Of a stretch of DNA of 64,000 nt, positions 39,288-49,236 are shown one piece after another. The translations under genes were made by a program, and so were the position numbers. The notes under the pieces were generated by a model. That model saw nothing but the letters and a program-made list of their open reading frames with translations. It was not told the DNA's origin and did no database searches. Each line of letters starts with the position of its first letter. The stretch's first letter is position 1. Location: assembly GCF_000264785.1 (NCBI RefSeq), contig NZ_AFJI01000047.1, positions 44,311-108,310 on the forward strand, given 5' to 3'. The stretch comes from Edwardsiella ictaluri ATCC 33202 (GTDB lineage Bacteria; Pseudomonadota; Gammaproteobacteria; Enterobacterales; Enterobacteriaceae).

Positions 39288-40961
39288 TTATTCGCCTTTA
39301 GCAGCCTTGAATGCTTCAGCCATAGCGTTATTAGAGAAGTTTACATCATCCTGGCTGTTTACGGCAGCCATTGCATCTTTCTCTTCCGCTTCGTCTTTAG
39401 CACGAACAGACAGGCTTACAACGCGATTTTTACGATCAACGCCAGTGAACTTGGCTTCAACTTCGTCGCCTACGTTCAGAACCAGAGTCGCATCTTCAAC
39501 GCGGTCGCGAGAGGCTTCAGAAGCACGCAGATAGCCTTCTACGCCATCAGCTAATTCAACTGTAGCACCTTTTGCGTCAACAGCGGTGACTTTACCAGTA
39601 ACAATTGCACCTTTCTTGTTCAGAGAGATGTAGTTGTTGAACGGATCTTCCGCCAGCTGTTTAACGCCCAGGGAGATGCGCTCACGCTCTGCGTCAACCT
39701 GCAGAACGACAGCGGCGATTTCGTCACCTTTCTTGTATTCGCGAACGGCTTCTTCGCCGGCAACGTTCCAAGAGATGTCAGACAGGTGCACCAGACCGTC
39801 GATGCCGCCTTCCAGGCCGATGAAGATACCGAAGTCAGTGATTGACTTGATCTTGCCTTCAACGCGATCGCCCTTGTTGTGGGTTTCAGCGAACTGCTGC
39901 CACGGGTTGGATTTGCACTGCTTCAGACCCAGGGAGATACGGCGACGCTCTTCGTCGATATCCAGAACCATAACTTCCACAACATCACCAACGTTAACAA
40001 CTTTGGACGGATGGATGTTCTTGTTGGTCCAATCCATTTCGGATACGTGAACCAGGCCTTCAACGCCTTCTTCGATTTCAACGAAGCAGCCGTAGTCGGT
40101 CAGGTTGGTCACGCGACCGGTCAGTTTGGTACCTTCCGGATAGCGCTTGGCGATAGCGACCCACGGATCTTCGCCCAGCTGCTTCAGACCCAGGGATACA
40201 CGGGTACGCTCGCGGTCGAACTTCAGCACCTTAACGGTGATTTCATCGCCAACGTTGACGATTTCGCTCGGATGCTTAACGCGTTTCCAAGCCATGTCAG
40301 TGATGTGCAGCAGGCCGTCAACGCCGCCCAGATCAACGAATGCACCGTAGTCAGTGAGGTTCTTAACGATACCTTTAACTTCCATGCCTTCCTGCAGGTT
40401 TTCCAGCAGCTGATCGCGTTCTGCGCTGTTTTCAGACTCGATGACAGCACGACGAGAAACTACAACGTTGTTGCGCTTCTGGTCCAGCTTGATAACTTTA
40501 AACTCAAGCTCTTTGCCTTCCAGGTGCAGAGTGTCACGCACCGGACGTACGTCTACCAGGGAGCCCGGCAGGAACGCGCGGATACCGTTCAGCTCTACCG
40601 TGAAGCCACCCTTCACTTTACCATTGATAACACCGGTAACAGTTGCAGCGTCTTCGTAAGCTTTTTCCAGCATCAGCCAAGCTTCGTGACGCTTAGCTTT
40701 TTCGCGGGACAGCTGAGTTTCACCGAAGCCGTCTTCTACTGCATCCAGAGCCACATCAACTTCGTCACCTACCGAGATTTCCAGTTCGCCCTGAGCGTTT
40801 TTGAACTGCTCGGCCGGAATGGCAGACTCAGACTTCAGACCGGCGTCAACCAGTACCACGTCTTTGTCGATAGCAACAACAACGCCACGAACGATGGAAC
40901 CCGGACGGGTTTCGATTTCTTTCAGGGATTCTTCAAAGAGTTGAGCAAAAGATTCAGTCAT
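39288..40961 (-). CDS. rpsA: 30S ribosomal protein bS1
   Basis: bS1 helps recruit mRNA to the 30S subunit. The 557-residue product (E. coli 557) begins [21 protein letters not shown] and contains six S1 domains, seen as repeats of the pattern with [35 protein letters not shown] and [18 protein letters not shown]. It is highly expressed, and codon use is visibly more biased (few rare codons) than in its neighbours. E. coli bS1 represses its own translation through its leader. Confidence 0.99.
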   Translation of the reverse strand: MTESFAQLFEESLKEIETRPGSIVRGVVVAIDKDVVLVDAGLKSESAIPAEQFKNAQGELEISVGDEVDVALDAVEDGFGETQLSREKAKRHEAWLMLEKAYEDAATVTGVINGKVKGGFTVELNGIRAFLPGSLVDVRPVRDTLHLEGKELEFKVIKLDQKRNNVVVSRRAVIESENSAERDQLLENLQEGMEVKGIVKNLTDYGAFVDLGGVDGLLHITDMAWKRVKHPSEIVNVGDEITVKVLKFDRERTRVSLGLKQLGEDPWVAIAKRYPEGTKLTGRVTNLTDYGCFVEIEEGVEGLVHVSEMDWTNKNIHPSKVVNVGDVVEVMVLDIDEERRRISLGLKQCKSNPWQQFAETHNKGDRVEGKIKSITDFGIFIGLEGGIDGLVHLSDISWNVAGEEAVREYKKGDEIAAVVLQVDAERERISLGVKQLAEDPFNNYISLNKKGAIVTGKVTAVDAKGATVELADGVEGYLRASEASRDRVEDATLVLNVGDEVEAKFTGVDRKNRVVSLSVRAKDEAEEKDAMAAVNSQDDVNFSNNAMAEAFKAAKGE

Positions 40962-41188
40962 GTTGATAATCTTCAGGATTCTTTAATTGAACGTCCATCT
41001 AGCATCCGGCCAGACGGGGTTGTTTAACATACCTCAGCTGCATTCCATCGCGGCGAGGGGTACTAATTATACAACGTTTCTCACGGCTAAACGAACTAAT
41101 TTATCAATAACAACAATAGACAACACGTAAAAATAATAACGCACTGCCCCGTTGACTGCGGCGATGCCGCACCGCCGTGAATACCCGC

Positions 41189-41866
41189 TTACACCAGTGT
41201 CTGGCGCGCATGGGCCAATGCCTGCGCGATAACCTGCTCGATAGACAGGCTCGTCGAGTCGAGTTGCAGCGCCCCCACGGCCGGGACTAATGGCGCCACA
41301 GCCCGGTTGCGATCGCGAAAATCGCGCTCTTTAATTTCGGCTAAAAGACTTTCGAAGTTAACATCAAAACCCTTTCCCTGCAACTGTAACATGCGACGGT
41401 GAGCACGCTCTTCCGCGCTGGCATCCAGAAAAATTTTCACCGGTGCATCGGGAAATACCACCGTCCCCATATCTCGGCCGTCGGCGATCAGCCCCGGTGC
41501 CTCGCGAAATGCGCGCTGACGCCGCAGCAGCGCCTCGCGCACCCGGGGAAAGGCCGCCGCGCGCGACGCAGTGTTGCCGACGGTTTCCGTGCGGATCGCC
41601 GTACTGACATCCTCCCCTTCCAGGATCACCCGCAGATCGCCCTCGGCGGCGTCAAAGCGCACATCCAGGTGCGCCGCCAGCGGAACCAACGCCTCTTCTG
41701 AATCGATATTAACCTGATGGTGCAGCGCCGCCAGCGCCAGCACGCGGTAAATCGCACCGGAGTCGAGTAAATGCCAGCCAAGGGCCTGTGCCAGCGCCTT
41801 GCACAGCGTTCCTTTACCTGCGCCGCTGGGCCCATCTACGGTAATGACCGGGACTATCGCCGTCAT
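41189..41866 (-). CDS. cmk: Cytidylate kinase
   Basis: Cmk phosphorylates CMP and dCMP. The 225-residue product (E. coli 227) has the P-loop GPSGAGKGT at 12-20, [12 protein letters not shown] (about 34-45), the segment [13 protein letters not shown] (about 130-142) and the CMP-binding insert of bacterial CMP kinases. It is 227 bases upstream of rpsA. E. coli has ycaL between aroA and cmk; it is absent here. Confidence 0.97.
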   Translation of the reverse strand: MTAIVPVITVDGPSGAGKGTLCKALAQALGWHLLDSGAIYRVLALAALHHQVNIDSEEALVPLAAHLDVRFDAAEGDLRVILEGEDVSTAIRTETVGNTASRAAAFPRVREALLRRQRAFREAPGLIADGRDMGTVVFPDAPVKIFLDASAEERAHRRMLQLQGKGFDVNFESLLAEIKERDFRDRNRAVAPLVPAVGALQLDSTSLSIEQVIAQALAHARQTLV

Positions 41867-42171
41867 TGTTGTCTCCTCTCTATTGGAACCTCCGACCCTG
41901 TGGATCGGAAAAACATGTTGGGGAATAGCGGCCTCGCTGGACCCGCGCCATTCCCCAACACGCTCAGCGACAGGCGTGGAATACGCCGGTATTATACGCT
42001 GTCACCGGGCGAACTGTTACCCTTGAAGGTGAGGGTTGCGGGAAAACTGACGGCGAAAGCCGCAGAGCGGACGAACCCCAAACGATTGCCTGCACTGCAG
42101 GGCGGTGCAATCGGATAGCAAAAAGCCGGCGTACGTCTACGCCGGCTTTACAGATAAAATCCTAATGCGGC
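41867..42171. other. Gap between aroA and cmk with a large inverted repeat
   Basis: No gene is seen in this 305-base gap. It contains an 11-bp perfect inverted repeat TGTTGGGGAAT (41916-41926) / ATTCCCCAACA (41950-41960), whose 23-base loop can pair further (GCGG with CGC). The aroA terminator lies at 42120-42149. The cmk promoter must be in the left part. Confidence 0.55.
42120..42149 (-). terminator. Terminator of aroA
   Basis: AAAGCCGGCGTA (42122-42133) and TACGCCGGCTTT (42138-42149) form a 12-bp stem with a four-base loop. The minus strand continues with TT. It is 22 bases after the aroA stop. Confidence 0.92.
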
Positions 42172-43458
42172 TTAGCGCGGATGGCACAGCGCGGAGAACT
42201 GGCGAAAGTAATCGGGAAAGGTTTTTGCGGTACAACCGGGGTCACAGATGGTCACCGGCGTGCCCGACAACGCCACCAGTGAAAAACACATGGCCATGCG
42301 GTGATCGTTGTAGGTGGCAATCTGCGCCGCCTGCAGCTGCGCGGGCGGCTCAATGCGCAGAAAGTCCGTCCCCTCCTCGACCACAGCACCCACCTTACGC
42401 AGCTCACTGGCCATTGCCGCCAGGCGATCGGTCTCCTTGACACGCCAATTGTAAATATTGCGCAGAGTCGTCGGCCCTTTGGCAAACAGCGCGGTGGTGG
42501 CGATGGTCATCGCCGCATCGGGGATCGCATTCATATCCATATCGATGCCGTGCAGGCTATCCCGGGTGCAGGCGATATAGTCATTCCCCCATTCGACCTG
42601 CGCCCCCATTTTTTCCAGCACATCGGCAAAGTGAATATCCCCCTGCATGCTGTGGCGCCCAATTCCGGTCACCCGGACGGTACCGCCGGCGATCGCTGCG
42701 CCGGCCAGAAAGTACGACGCCGAGGATGCATCTCCTTCGACCAGATAGTCGCTCGGAGCCTGATAGACCTGCCCCCCCCGCACCACGAAATGGCGATACG
42801 CGTGATTCTCCACCTCCACGCCGAACGCCCGCATCATCGCCAGCGTAATGGCGATATAGGGCTTGGAAACCAGCTCTCCCAGAATGGTGATACGGGTCTC
42901 CTCTGCCGCCATCGGCGCCGCCATCAGCAGCGCGGTCAGAAACTGGCTGGAGACCGAGCCGTCAACGCTGATCTCTCCGCCGTTAAAACCGCCGTGCAGA
43001 CGTACGGGCGGATAGCCATCGCTCTCCAGATAGTCAACCTGCGCACCGCCCTGACGCAGGGCGGTCACCAGATGCGCGATCGGACGCTCCTTCATGCGCG
43101 GCTCCCCGGTCAGGATCACATCGCGTAGCCCCAGGCTGAGCGCCGCCGCCAGCGGGCGCATCGCCGTGCCGGCATTGCCCAGAAACAGCGTCAGCGCGCC
43201 GTGGGCGCTCAGCGTCCCCCCGAGTCCCTGCACCTCGCAGCGGGTGCGGCAGTCCGACAGCTGATAGCGCACGCCCAGCGCCTTAAGGGCATCGAGCATG
43301 TAGCGCACATCGTCGCTGTCGAGCAGGTTATGCAGCCGCGTTACGCCGCGGGCCTGCGCTGCCAGGAGCAGGGCGCGGTTGGAAACGCTTTTCGAGCCGG
43401 GCAGATTAATCTCGCCGCTAAAGCGGCGCACGGGTTGTAACGTCAGGGCGGACGACAT
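42172..43458 (-). CDS. aroA: 3-phosphoshikimate 1-carboxyvinyltransferase (EPSP synthase)
   Basis: AroA joins phosphoenolpyruvate to shikimate 3-phosphate in the common aromatic pathway and is the glyphosate target. The 428-residue product (E. coli 427) has the substrate motifs [16 protein letters not shown] (about 20-35), [16 protein letters not shown] (about 91-106, with the Gly96-type glyphosate-sensitive residue), MKERPIAHL and [17 protein letters not shown]. It is a sensitive class I form. The AGGAG ribosome binding site lies inside the end of an upstream 50-codon frame. In most enterics aroA follows serC directly; here an IS110 remnant separates them. Confidence 0.98.
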   Translation of the reverse strand: MSSALTLQPVRRFSGEINLPGSKSVSNRALLLAAQARGVTRLHNLLDSDDVRYMLDALKALGVRYQLSDCRTRCEVQGLGGTLSAHGALTLFLGNAGTAMRPLAAALSLGLRDVILTGEPRMKERPIAHLVTALRQGGAQVDYLESDGYPPVRLHGGFNGGEISVDGSVSSQFLTALLMAAPMAAEETRITILGELVSKPYIAITLAMMRAFGVEVENHAYRHFVVRGGQVYQAPSDYLVEGDASSASYFLAGAAIAGGTVRVTGIGRHSMQGDIHFADVLEKMGAQVEWGNDYIACTRDSLHGIDMDMNAIPDAAMTIATTALFAKGPTTLRNIYNWRVKETDRLAAMASELRKVGAVVEEGTDFLRIEPPAQLQAAQIATYNDHRMAMCFSLVALSGTPVTICDPGCTAKTFPDYFRQFSALCHPR

Positions 43459-43464
43459 GCTAAA

Positions 43465-43617
43465 TCACTCCTGCTGGGCAAACAGCGCTGCCATCATGGC
43501 CGCGCTTCCTGTTAAGGGTATTTTTGTACCGTTTTTGTTGAACGCTGTCACTATGCGACGCCCCACCAGCGCCTTCTCTACAGAGATACCAATAAATCTA
43601 TGCCCCCCATTTTTATA
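43465..43617 (-). pseudogene. Unidentified C-terminal gene fragment before aroA
   Basis: Immediately after the IS110 remnant, in another frame, an open stretch of about 50 codons starts (after an in-frame stop) with YKNGGHRFIGIS and ends MMAALFAQQE at a TGA six bases before the aroA ATG. Its residue composition looks like real protein, but I do not recognise it. It may be the tail of a gene truncated by the insertion. The aroA ribosome binding site AGGAG is inside it, so translation of the fragment, if any, would be coupled to aroA. Confidence 0.45.
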
Positions 43618-44376
43618 TCACCCCACCGGCTGATGCCCGCCAACGTCGATTTACCGCCCGTGCCGTATTGCTGGGGAACAACTCCAGTGGAAGCAGCAAA
43701 ATGCCTGCTGTATGAAAATTGTTTGCCGTCGCCGGGCTGGGGCGAGAGCAGGCGGGCCGTAATCAAACCAACACCGGGTATTATCATGATGCGTTGAATG
43801 GCATCATCAGCTTTGATTGACTGGTTTAATTCTGACTCCAGCGTTGTTATTGGCTCAACAAGGCAAGGCAAAGTAAAGAGAGTGAGTATGCAACTTCACC
43901 AGCAGACGGTTACGGTATCCGGGGAGTCCATATTCGGCCAGAACCAGAGACAGCCGTTTTATTACTGCATCACCGATGGGCAGACTGATCCCAAACTCTG
44001 ATAAAAAACGTGGACTTGGTTGGCCGTTTTCACCTTGCCTCTGATAAGTGGTTCTCGAACCCGATGTAGCACTCGCAGCGCCTGCTGATCTTCTGCTGTG
44101 GGCTGGGCAAAACGCATTGCGGGGCAGGATCCAGCCTCACATATTGCTTCAGCGTCGACAAAAGCATTTTCATTACTTTTGGCAAACGGACGCACGAGTT
44201 GCGAGGGCGATAAGTTTTACCTTATGGCCGATATCGCTGATGCGGTATACCATAAAATGAGCACCGGCACAGGCCTCCATGGCAACAACTGAGGGCAGGC
44301 ACGCTGCCCGAAACTGCATTAGCGTTGTGCGCGTAAACTTTTTACGCAGAAGTGCGTCACCTGACTTATTCGGCAA
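43618..44376 (-). pseudogene. Decayed IS110-family transposase (IS remnant)
   Basis: Three or four pieces of one IS110-type transposase lie in order in different frames on the minus strand. These are VVAMEACAGAHFMVYRISDIG (about 44280-44220), then RPFAKSNENAFVDAEAICEA with RVLHRVRE (44195 to about 44010), then GISLPIGDAVIKRLSLVLAEYG (about 43990-43920) and IIPGVGLITARLLSPQPGDGKQF with STGVVPQQYGTGGKSTLAGIS (43870-43625). At least three frameshifts are needed to join them. The N-terminus with its first catalytic Asp and the part after GISRWGDI are missing. No IS ends were recognised. Confidence 0.88.
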
Positions 44377-44449
44377 TGAATACGGAAAGAAGGTTTATCG
44401 GGATCATACCAATAAGCACAGTATTTCCCACGATGGCCTCTCCTAAAAG

Positions 44450-44483
44450 AAAAACACCCTGCCAGCGCACCGCTGGCAGGGTG
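44450..44483 (-). terminator. Terminator of serC
   Basis: CACCCTGCCAGCG (44455-44467) and CGCTGGCAGGGTG (44471-44483) form a perfect 13-bp stem with a three-base loop. On the minus strand it runs into TTTTTCTTTT. It lies about 55 bases after the serC stop and should block readthrough into aroA. Confidence 0.93.
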
Positions 44484-44537
44484 GGGTTACCATCTCATTA
44501 ACCCTGCAGATGCGGGACCTGCGTCACGCGGAGAAAA

Positions 44538-45629
44538 TCAACCGTGACGGCGGGCGAAATCTGCCATAAACGCCACCAGCGCCTGCACCCCAGCCAGCGG
44601 CATGGCGTTATAGATGGAGGCACGCATACCACCGGCGACCTTATGCCCTTTCAGCGCATGCAGCCCGGCCTTTCGCGCCTCATCCCAAAACAGTGGATCC
44701 AGCGCGCTGTCCACCATCTGGAACGGAACGTTCATCCGCGAACGGTTGGCGGGCGCCACATCGTTGCGGTAAAACTCGCCGCCGTCGATCGCCTGATACA
44801 GCAGGTCGGCCTTGGCCTGATTACGGCGCGCCATTTCGCTCACCCCCCCCTGCTCTTTAAGCCACTTGAAGACCATTCCCGACAGATACCAGGCAAAGGT
44901 CGGCGGCGTGTTGAACATGGAGTCACTTTCCACCAATACCTGATAATCTAAAATCGACGGGATCTCCCTACGCGCGCGCCCCAGCAGGTCCTCCCGCACG
45001 ATCACCAGCGTGATCCCCGCAGGCCCGACGTTCTTCTGGGCACCGGCGTAGATAAGCCCATAGCGACTCACGTCGATAGGGCGTGAGAGAATGGTCGAAG
45101 ACATATCGGCCACCACCACCCGATCGCCAAAGTCAGGCTCCTCATCGATCGTGACGCCGTCGATCGTTTCATTCGGGCAGTAGTGCAGATAGGCGCTCTC
45201 TTCCAACAGATCCCACTGCGCCATGGGCTTCATCGACAGCTTACCGTCCACGCGCTGGGCGATATCGATAGCATGGGGATTGCAGTACCGCTGCGCCTCT
45301 TTTGCCGCGCTCTGCGCCCAGTAGCCGCCGACGGCATAGTCGGCCCGGGCCGTCCGCTCAGAACCCAGCAGGTTAAGTGGTACCGCGGCAAACTGACCGC
45401 GGGCACCGCCGTGACAGAACAGGATGCGGTAATCCGCCGGCACCTTGAGTAAATCGCGCAGATCCTGCTCAGCCTCGGCGGCCACTTGCATAAACGCCTC
45501 CCCCCGATGGCTGATCTCCATTACCGAGGTCCCCAGTCCATGCCAGTTACACAGCTCCTGTTCGGCCCGACGCAGTACTTCTACCGGCAGCATCGCTGGT
45601 CCGGCGCAGAAATTATAAACCTGAGTCAT
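44538..45629 (-). CDS. serC: Phosphoserine/phosphohydroxythreonine aminotransferase
   Basis: SerC makes phosphoserine in serine synthesis and 4-phosphohydroxythreonine in pyridoxal phosphate synthesis, using glutamate. The start at 45629 ([21 protein letters not shown]) gives 363 residues, against 362 in E. coli; the frame is open for 56 codons upstream but that part is not protein-like. The PLP-lysine motif [15 protein letters not shown] (Lys near 198), [12 protein letters not shown] and the C-terminal [16 protein letters not shown] are intact. It normally forms an operon with aroA. Confidence 0.97.
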   Translation of the reverse strand: MTQVYNFCAGPAMLPVEVLRRAEQELCNWHGLGTSVMEISHRGEAFMQVAAEAEQDLRDLLKVPADYRILFCHGGARGQFAAVPLNLLGSERTARADYAVGGYWAQSAAKEAQRYCNPHAIDIAQRVDGKLSMKPMAQWDLLEESAYLHYCPNETIDGVTIDEEPDFGDRVVVADMSSTILSRPIDVSRYGLIYAGAQKNVGPAGITLVIVREDLLGRARREIPSILDYQVLVESDSMFNTPPTFAWYLSGMVFKWLKEQGGVSEMARRNQAKADLLYQAIDGGEFYRNDVAPANRSRMNVPFQMVDSALDPLFWDEARKAGLHALKGHKVAGGMRASIYNAMPLAGVQALVAFMADFARRHG

Positions 45630-45859
45630 GTCACTCACCGCTCTCGCTAAATTGCACCCGTAGGTGTTTGGTTGACAGGCCCTTGGTTGTATCACCGCTG
45701 AACAGACACCGCAACGGTTATCACCTGCCGTGCCCATGCCGCCGTCGGCCATGGCCCCAAGAGGACGCAGCACCGCTGTCATAAGCGTCGCCAACACGGA
45801 AGATTCGACGGAGAAAGATGCAGGATGGCGCCCTAGGACGCCATCGGGTGGTCGGCGGG

Positions 45860-45882
45860 AAACGGGGGACGTATGCCCCCGT
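45860..45882 (-). terminator. Terminator of ansB
   Basis: ACGGGGG (45862-45868) and CCCCCGT (45876-45882) form a 7-bp GC-rich stem with a seven-base loop. On the minus strand it is followed by TTTCCC. It lies immediately after the ansB stop. Confidence 0.7.
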
Positions 45883-45885
45883 CCG

Positions 45886-46935
45886 CTATCCGTAGGTGTT
45901 GAAGATTTTCTGGATCTGCTGCGGATTTTTGGTCTCCGTCAGCGCCAGCTGCAGCAGGATACGGGCCTTCTGCGGATTCAGCGTACCGGAGGCGATAAAG
46001 CCGTACCTGGCGTCGTCCACTTCGGCGTCCTGCGTGGTTGAGCCTGTCGGCACGCGGGAGGAGCGAACCACCGCAACGCCGTCGTGCGCGGCATTGGCCA
46101 ACGCGTCGAATACCGTCTTATACATGTTGCCGTTGCCGACGCCGGCGCTCACGATCCCCTGGTAGCCGTCTTTCACCAGCGCCTCAACCGGTAGCGCACT
46201 GGCGTTGGCATAGTTGTAGACGATGCCGACTTTCGGCAGCGAGGTCAACTTACTGACGTCAAACGGCGTCTGGGTCGTGTGCTTACGCGCCGGTGTGCGC
46301 TGATAGTCGATCTTGCCGTTGTGGATATAGCCCAGCGGACCATAATTGACGGACTTAAAGGTTTCCACCCCGGTGGTGTTGGTCTTGGTCACGTCGCGAC
46401 CATCCAGCACCGTGTCATTCATCGCAACCAGTACGCCACGGTTGGCGGAGGCCGGGTCGGCAGCGGTAACGACCGCGTTATACAGGTTGAACGGACCGTC
46501 TGCACTCATCGCCGTGGACGGGCGCATCGCGCCGACCAACACTACCGGTTTGTCGCACTTCACGGTCAGATCCAGGAAATAGGCCGTCTCTTCCATCGTA
46601 TCGGTGCCGTGGGTGATCACAAACCCGTCGGTCTTACTGCACTCGACATTGATTTTCTTCGCCAGCTTCAGCCAGACCTGATCATTCATATCCTGGGAGC
46701 CAATATTCACCAGCTGCTCACCCTTAATGTTGGCAATGTTTTTCAGCTGCGGCACCGCGTCCACCAGTGCCTCTACCCCAACCTTCCCGGCGGTGTAGTT
46801 GGACTTGGTGGCGGAGTCGCCGCCGCCGGCAATGGTACCGCCCGTCGCCAGTATGGTGATGCTCGGCAGCGCCAGCGCCGCGCCGCTAAAGCCGGAAACC
46901 AATAATGCCAACAGGCTAACCTTGACTAACTTCAT
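45886..46935 (-). CDS. ansB: Periplasmic L-asparaginase II
   Basis: AnsB hydrolyses L-asparagine to aspartate and ammonia with high affinity in the periplasm, supplying aspartate for fumarate respiration. The 349-residue precursor has a signal peptide (1-22, ending AALA). The active-site motifs are [12 protein letters not shown] (first catalytic Thr) and [16 protein letters not shown] (second Thr, Asp), with [14 protein letters not shown] next. In E. coli ansB is regulated by CRP and FNR and lies elsewhere; its place between serC and ycaO is particular to this lineage. It is divergent from ycaO. Confidence 0.96.
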   Translation of the reverse strand: MKLVKVSLLALLVSGFSGAALALPSITILATGGTIAGGGDSATKSNYTAGKVGVEALVDAVPQLKNIANIKGEQLVNIGSQDMNDQVWLKLAKKINVECSKTDGFVITHGTDTMEETAYFLDLTVKCDKPVVLVGAMRPSTAMSADGPFNLYNAVVTAADPASANRGVLVAMNDTVLDGRDVTKTNTTGVETFKSVNYGPLGYIHNGKIDYQRTPARKHTTQTPFDVSKLTSLPKVGIVYNYANASALPVEALVKDGYQGIVSAGVGNGNMYKTVFDALANAAHDGVAVVRSSRVPTGSTTQDAEVDDARYGFIASGTLNPQKARILLQLALTETKNPQQIQKIFNTYG

Positions 46936-46989
46936 CCCAATTCTCCTTATATTAACTGTATGAATTATCTATTCCATCCATATAAAAAA

Positions 46990-47005
46990 TGTGACCTCAG
47001 ACAGA
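46990..47005 (-). promoter_or_regulatory. Possible CRP site upstream of ansB
   Basis: TGTGACCTCAGACAGA matches the CRP pattern TGTGA-N6-TCACA in 8 of 10 arm positions and lies in the ansB/ycaO divergent region. E. coli ansB is CRP-dependent, which makes it plausible. It is a by-eye match only. Confidence 0.35.
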
Positions 47006-47078
47006 TATAGTGAATACGTGGAGGAATAGGTTAAAAAAACGTATCATGCGCTTTTGACCTCCGCATAAAGTGACACAA

Positions 47079-48839
47079 ATGACACAGACCTTTATCCCCG
47101 GCAAAGATGCTGCGCTGGAAGACTCGATCGATCGTTTTCAGCAACAGCTGCAGGCGCTGGGTTTTAATATAGAAGAGGCCAGCTGGCTGAACCCGGTGCC
47201 GCACGTCTGGTCGGTACATATCCGCGATCGCGACTGCCCGCAGTGCTTCACCAATGGCAAAGGGGCCAGCAAAAAGGCGGCGCTGGCCTCAGCGCTGGGC
47301 GAATATGTTGAACGCCTGTCCACCAACTACTTCTTTGCCGACTTCTATTTGGGCAACGCCATCGCCAACGGCGACTTTGTGCACTATCCGGACGAAAAAT
47401 GGTTCCCGCTGCCGGAGGATGACCGCCTGCCTGCCGGGCTGCTGGACGATAGCCTGCGCACCTTCTACGATCCCGACGGCGATCTGAGCGCCGACGATCT
47501 GATCGATCTGCAGTCTGGCAACGCCGAACGCGGGATCTGCGCGCTGCCCTTTATCCGCCAGTCCGACTCGGCCACGGTCTATATTCCGGTCAATATCATC
47601 GGCAATCTGTATGTCTCCAACGGGATGTCCGCAGGCAATACCCCCAGCGAGGCCCGGGTGCAGGGGATGTCGGAAATCTTCGAACGTTATGTCAAAAACC
47701 GCATCATCGCCGAAGCCATCAGCCTGCCGGCGATCCCGCCGGAGACGCTGGCGCGCTATCCCCAGGTAGTCGAGGCCATCACCTCCCTGGAGCACGAAGG
47801 CTTCCCGATTCTGGCCTATGACGCCTCGCTGGGTGGACGCTATCCGGTGATCTGCGTCGTGCTGTTCAACCCGGCCAACGGCACCTGCTTCGCCTCTTTC
47901 GGCGCTCACCCGGACTTTGGCGTCGCGCTGGAGCGTACCGTCACCGAGCTGCTGCAGGGCCGCAGCCTGAAGGATCTGGACGTCTTCGCCGCGCCGACCT
48001 TCGATGATGAAGAGGTCGCCGACCACACCAACCTGGAGACCCACTTCATCGACTCCAGCGGCGCCCTCTCTTGGGATCTGTTCAAAGCGGATGCCGACTA
48101 CCCGTTTGTCGACTGGAACTTCAGCGGCAGCAGCGAGCAGGAGTTCGCCACCCTGATGGCGCTGTTCGCCCGCGATGGTCAAGAGGTCTATATCGCCGAC
48201 TACCGGCATCTGGGCGTCGACGCCTGCCGCATCCTGGCACCGGGCATGTCCGACATCTATCCGGCGGAGGATCTGCTGCTGGCCAACAACAGCATGGGCG
48301 CCGGCCTGCGCACTACCCTGCTGCAGCTGCCAGACAGCGAATGGGAAGAGGAGGAGTACCTGCAGCTGCTGGCGCGCCTGGATGACGAGGGGATGGATGA
48401 CTTTACCCGGGTGCGGGAGCTGCTGGGCATCGTCTGTGACAGCACCAGCGCCTGGCATACCCTGCGTATCGGTGAATTGAAGGCGCTGCTGGCGCTGGCC
48501 GGCGGCGATCTGGAGCAGGCACTGATCTGGACGGAGTGGACCCAGGAGTTCAATGCCTCCGTCTTCAGCGCCGAGCGCGCCGCGTTTTACCGCTGCCTGC
48601 ACACCCTGCTGCTGCTGGCGATGGAGGAGCAGCGCGATCCCGACCAATATATGGAGGCCTTTGCGCGCATGTACGGCACAGACATCCTTGAGACGGTGCT
48701 GGCCAGCCTGAACGGCGATCTGCGCTTCCACGGGCTGACGGCGGTCGACGACGCGTTCAGCGCGCTGCCGGCCCACCGGGCCATGCTGGCGGCCTATGAA
48801 AAACTACAGCAAGCCAAGCGTCGATTCTGGCAAGCCTGA
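47079..48839 (+). CDS. ycaO: YcaO, ribosomal protein S12 methylthiolation accessory factor
   Basis: YcaO-family proteins use ATP to activate amide carbonyls; E. coli YcaO supports RimO in the beta-methylthiolation of ribosomal protein S12. The ATG at 47079 (MTQTFIPGKDAALEDSI) gives 586 residues exactly as in E. coli; a GTG three codons earlier is possible. The conserved core SALGEYVERLSTNYFFADFY, SNGMSAGNTPSEARVQGMSEIFERYVKN (ATP-binding Ser/Glu) and ASFGAHPDFGVALERTVTELLQG is intact. The C-terminal TPR-like domain follows from about 430. The frame is not disturbed. Confidence 0.96.
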   Translation: MTQTFIPGKDAALEDSIDRFQQQLQALGFNIEEASWLNPVPHVWSVHIRDRDCPQCFTNGKGASKKAALASALGEYVERLSTNYFFADFYLGNAIANGDFVHYPDEKWFPLPEDDRLPAGLLDDSLRTFYDPDGDLSADDLIDLQSGNAERGICALPFIRQSDSATVYIPVNIIGNLYVSNGMSAGNTPSEARVQGMSEIFERYVKNRIIAEAISLPAIPPETLARYPQVVEAITSLEHEGFPILAYDASLGGRYPVICVVLFNPANGTCFASFGAHPDFGVALERTVTELLQGRSLKDLDVFAAPTFDDEEVADHTNLETHFIDSSGALSWDLFKADADYPFVDWNFSGSSEQEFATLMALFARDGQEVYIADYRHLGVDACRILAPGMSDIYPAEDLLLANNSMGAGLRTTLLQLPDSEWEEEEYLQLLARLDDEGMDDFTRVRELLGIVCDSTSAWHTLRIGELKALLALAGGDLEQALIWTEWTQEFNASVFSAERAAFYRCLHTLLLLAMEEQRDPDQYMEAFARMYGTDILETVLASLNGDLRFHGLTAVDDAFSALPAHRAMLAAYEKLQQAKRRFWQA

Positions 48840-48921
48840 TATACAGCAGCTGGCGACCACCGCGGTGATCGCCGGTTTACAGCACACGCCTTACACCTTA
48901 TGCTGTTCACCGCGCGGTCAC

Positions 48922-48963
48922 GGGCGGTGGCAGTATTACCGTGGGCGGTGGCAGTATTACCGT
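48922..48963. repeat. 21-bp perfect tandem duplication
   Basis: A unit of 21 bases beginning GGGCGGTGGCAG and ending TATTACCGT occurs twice back to back (48922-48942 and 48943-48963) without a mismatch, about 85 bases after the ycaO stop. The perfect identity suggests a recent duplication. Its role is unknown. Confidence 0.95.
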
Positions 48964-49194
48964 TGCGTTACAACAAGAAATTCACACGAGCAACATAAAA
49001 AAAACAAAAAAATCAATAAACACACGATAGCATTACCTCTATAACGATATTTCTGCTTTTCTTTCGACTGTCACAACGGTTTTTTTCAACTCATAGCGTA
49101 AATTTTAAAAATTTTTTTTCCTTTCTATTTCAATAAGTTTTGTTATTAACCCTCTGTTTTTGAGGTATTTTTGCCTGATTCACTGCCATTCAAC

Positions 49195-49236
49195 ATGATC
49201 CATGTCAATTTTTGCCGTATACTGCTTTGCTAGTAT
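49195..49236 (+). promoter_or_regulatory. Predicted FNR-dependent promoter of focA-pflB
   Basis: ATGATCCATGTCAA (49195-49208) is an FNR-type site read on the minus strand as TTGAC-ATGG-ATCAT (8 of 10 positions of TTGAT-N4-ATCAA). An extended -10, TGCTAGTAT (49228-49236), lies downstream and predicts a start near 49243. The site centre (49201.5) is then 41.5 bases upstream, the class II FNR spacing. Expression would rise without oxygen. Confidence 0.6.

Larger units (their letters stand above)
43459..44537. mobile_element. Insertion region splitting serC and aroA
   Basis: The interval of 1079 bases between serC and aroA replaces what is usually a short intergenic spacer. It holds the serC terminator (44450-44483), the decayed IS110-family transposase and a 50-codon fragment next to aroA. 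No target duplication or terminal repeats could be identified, as expected for old IS110 elements, which lack inverted repeats. Confidence 0.7.

Noticed and set aside
45630..45797. 56-codon N-terminal extension of serC
   Set aside because: The family start at 45629 fits the known N-terminus; the upstream codons are Cys/Arg-rich and not conserved.
47289..48776. 495-codon antisense frame inside ycaO
   Set aside because: It runs opposite an intact, highly conserved ycaO and has no recognisable domain, signal or ribosome binding site.
48922..48963. CRISPR-like repeat
   Set aside because: There are only two copies, directly adjacent, without spacers and without cas genes.
48796..49044. 82-codon frame across the end of ycaO and the tandem repeat
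   Set aside because: It begins inside ycaO in another frame and its repeated residues come from the 21-bp DNA duplication.
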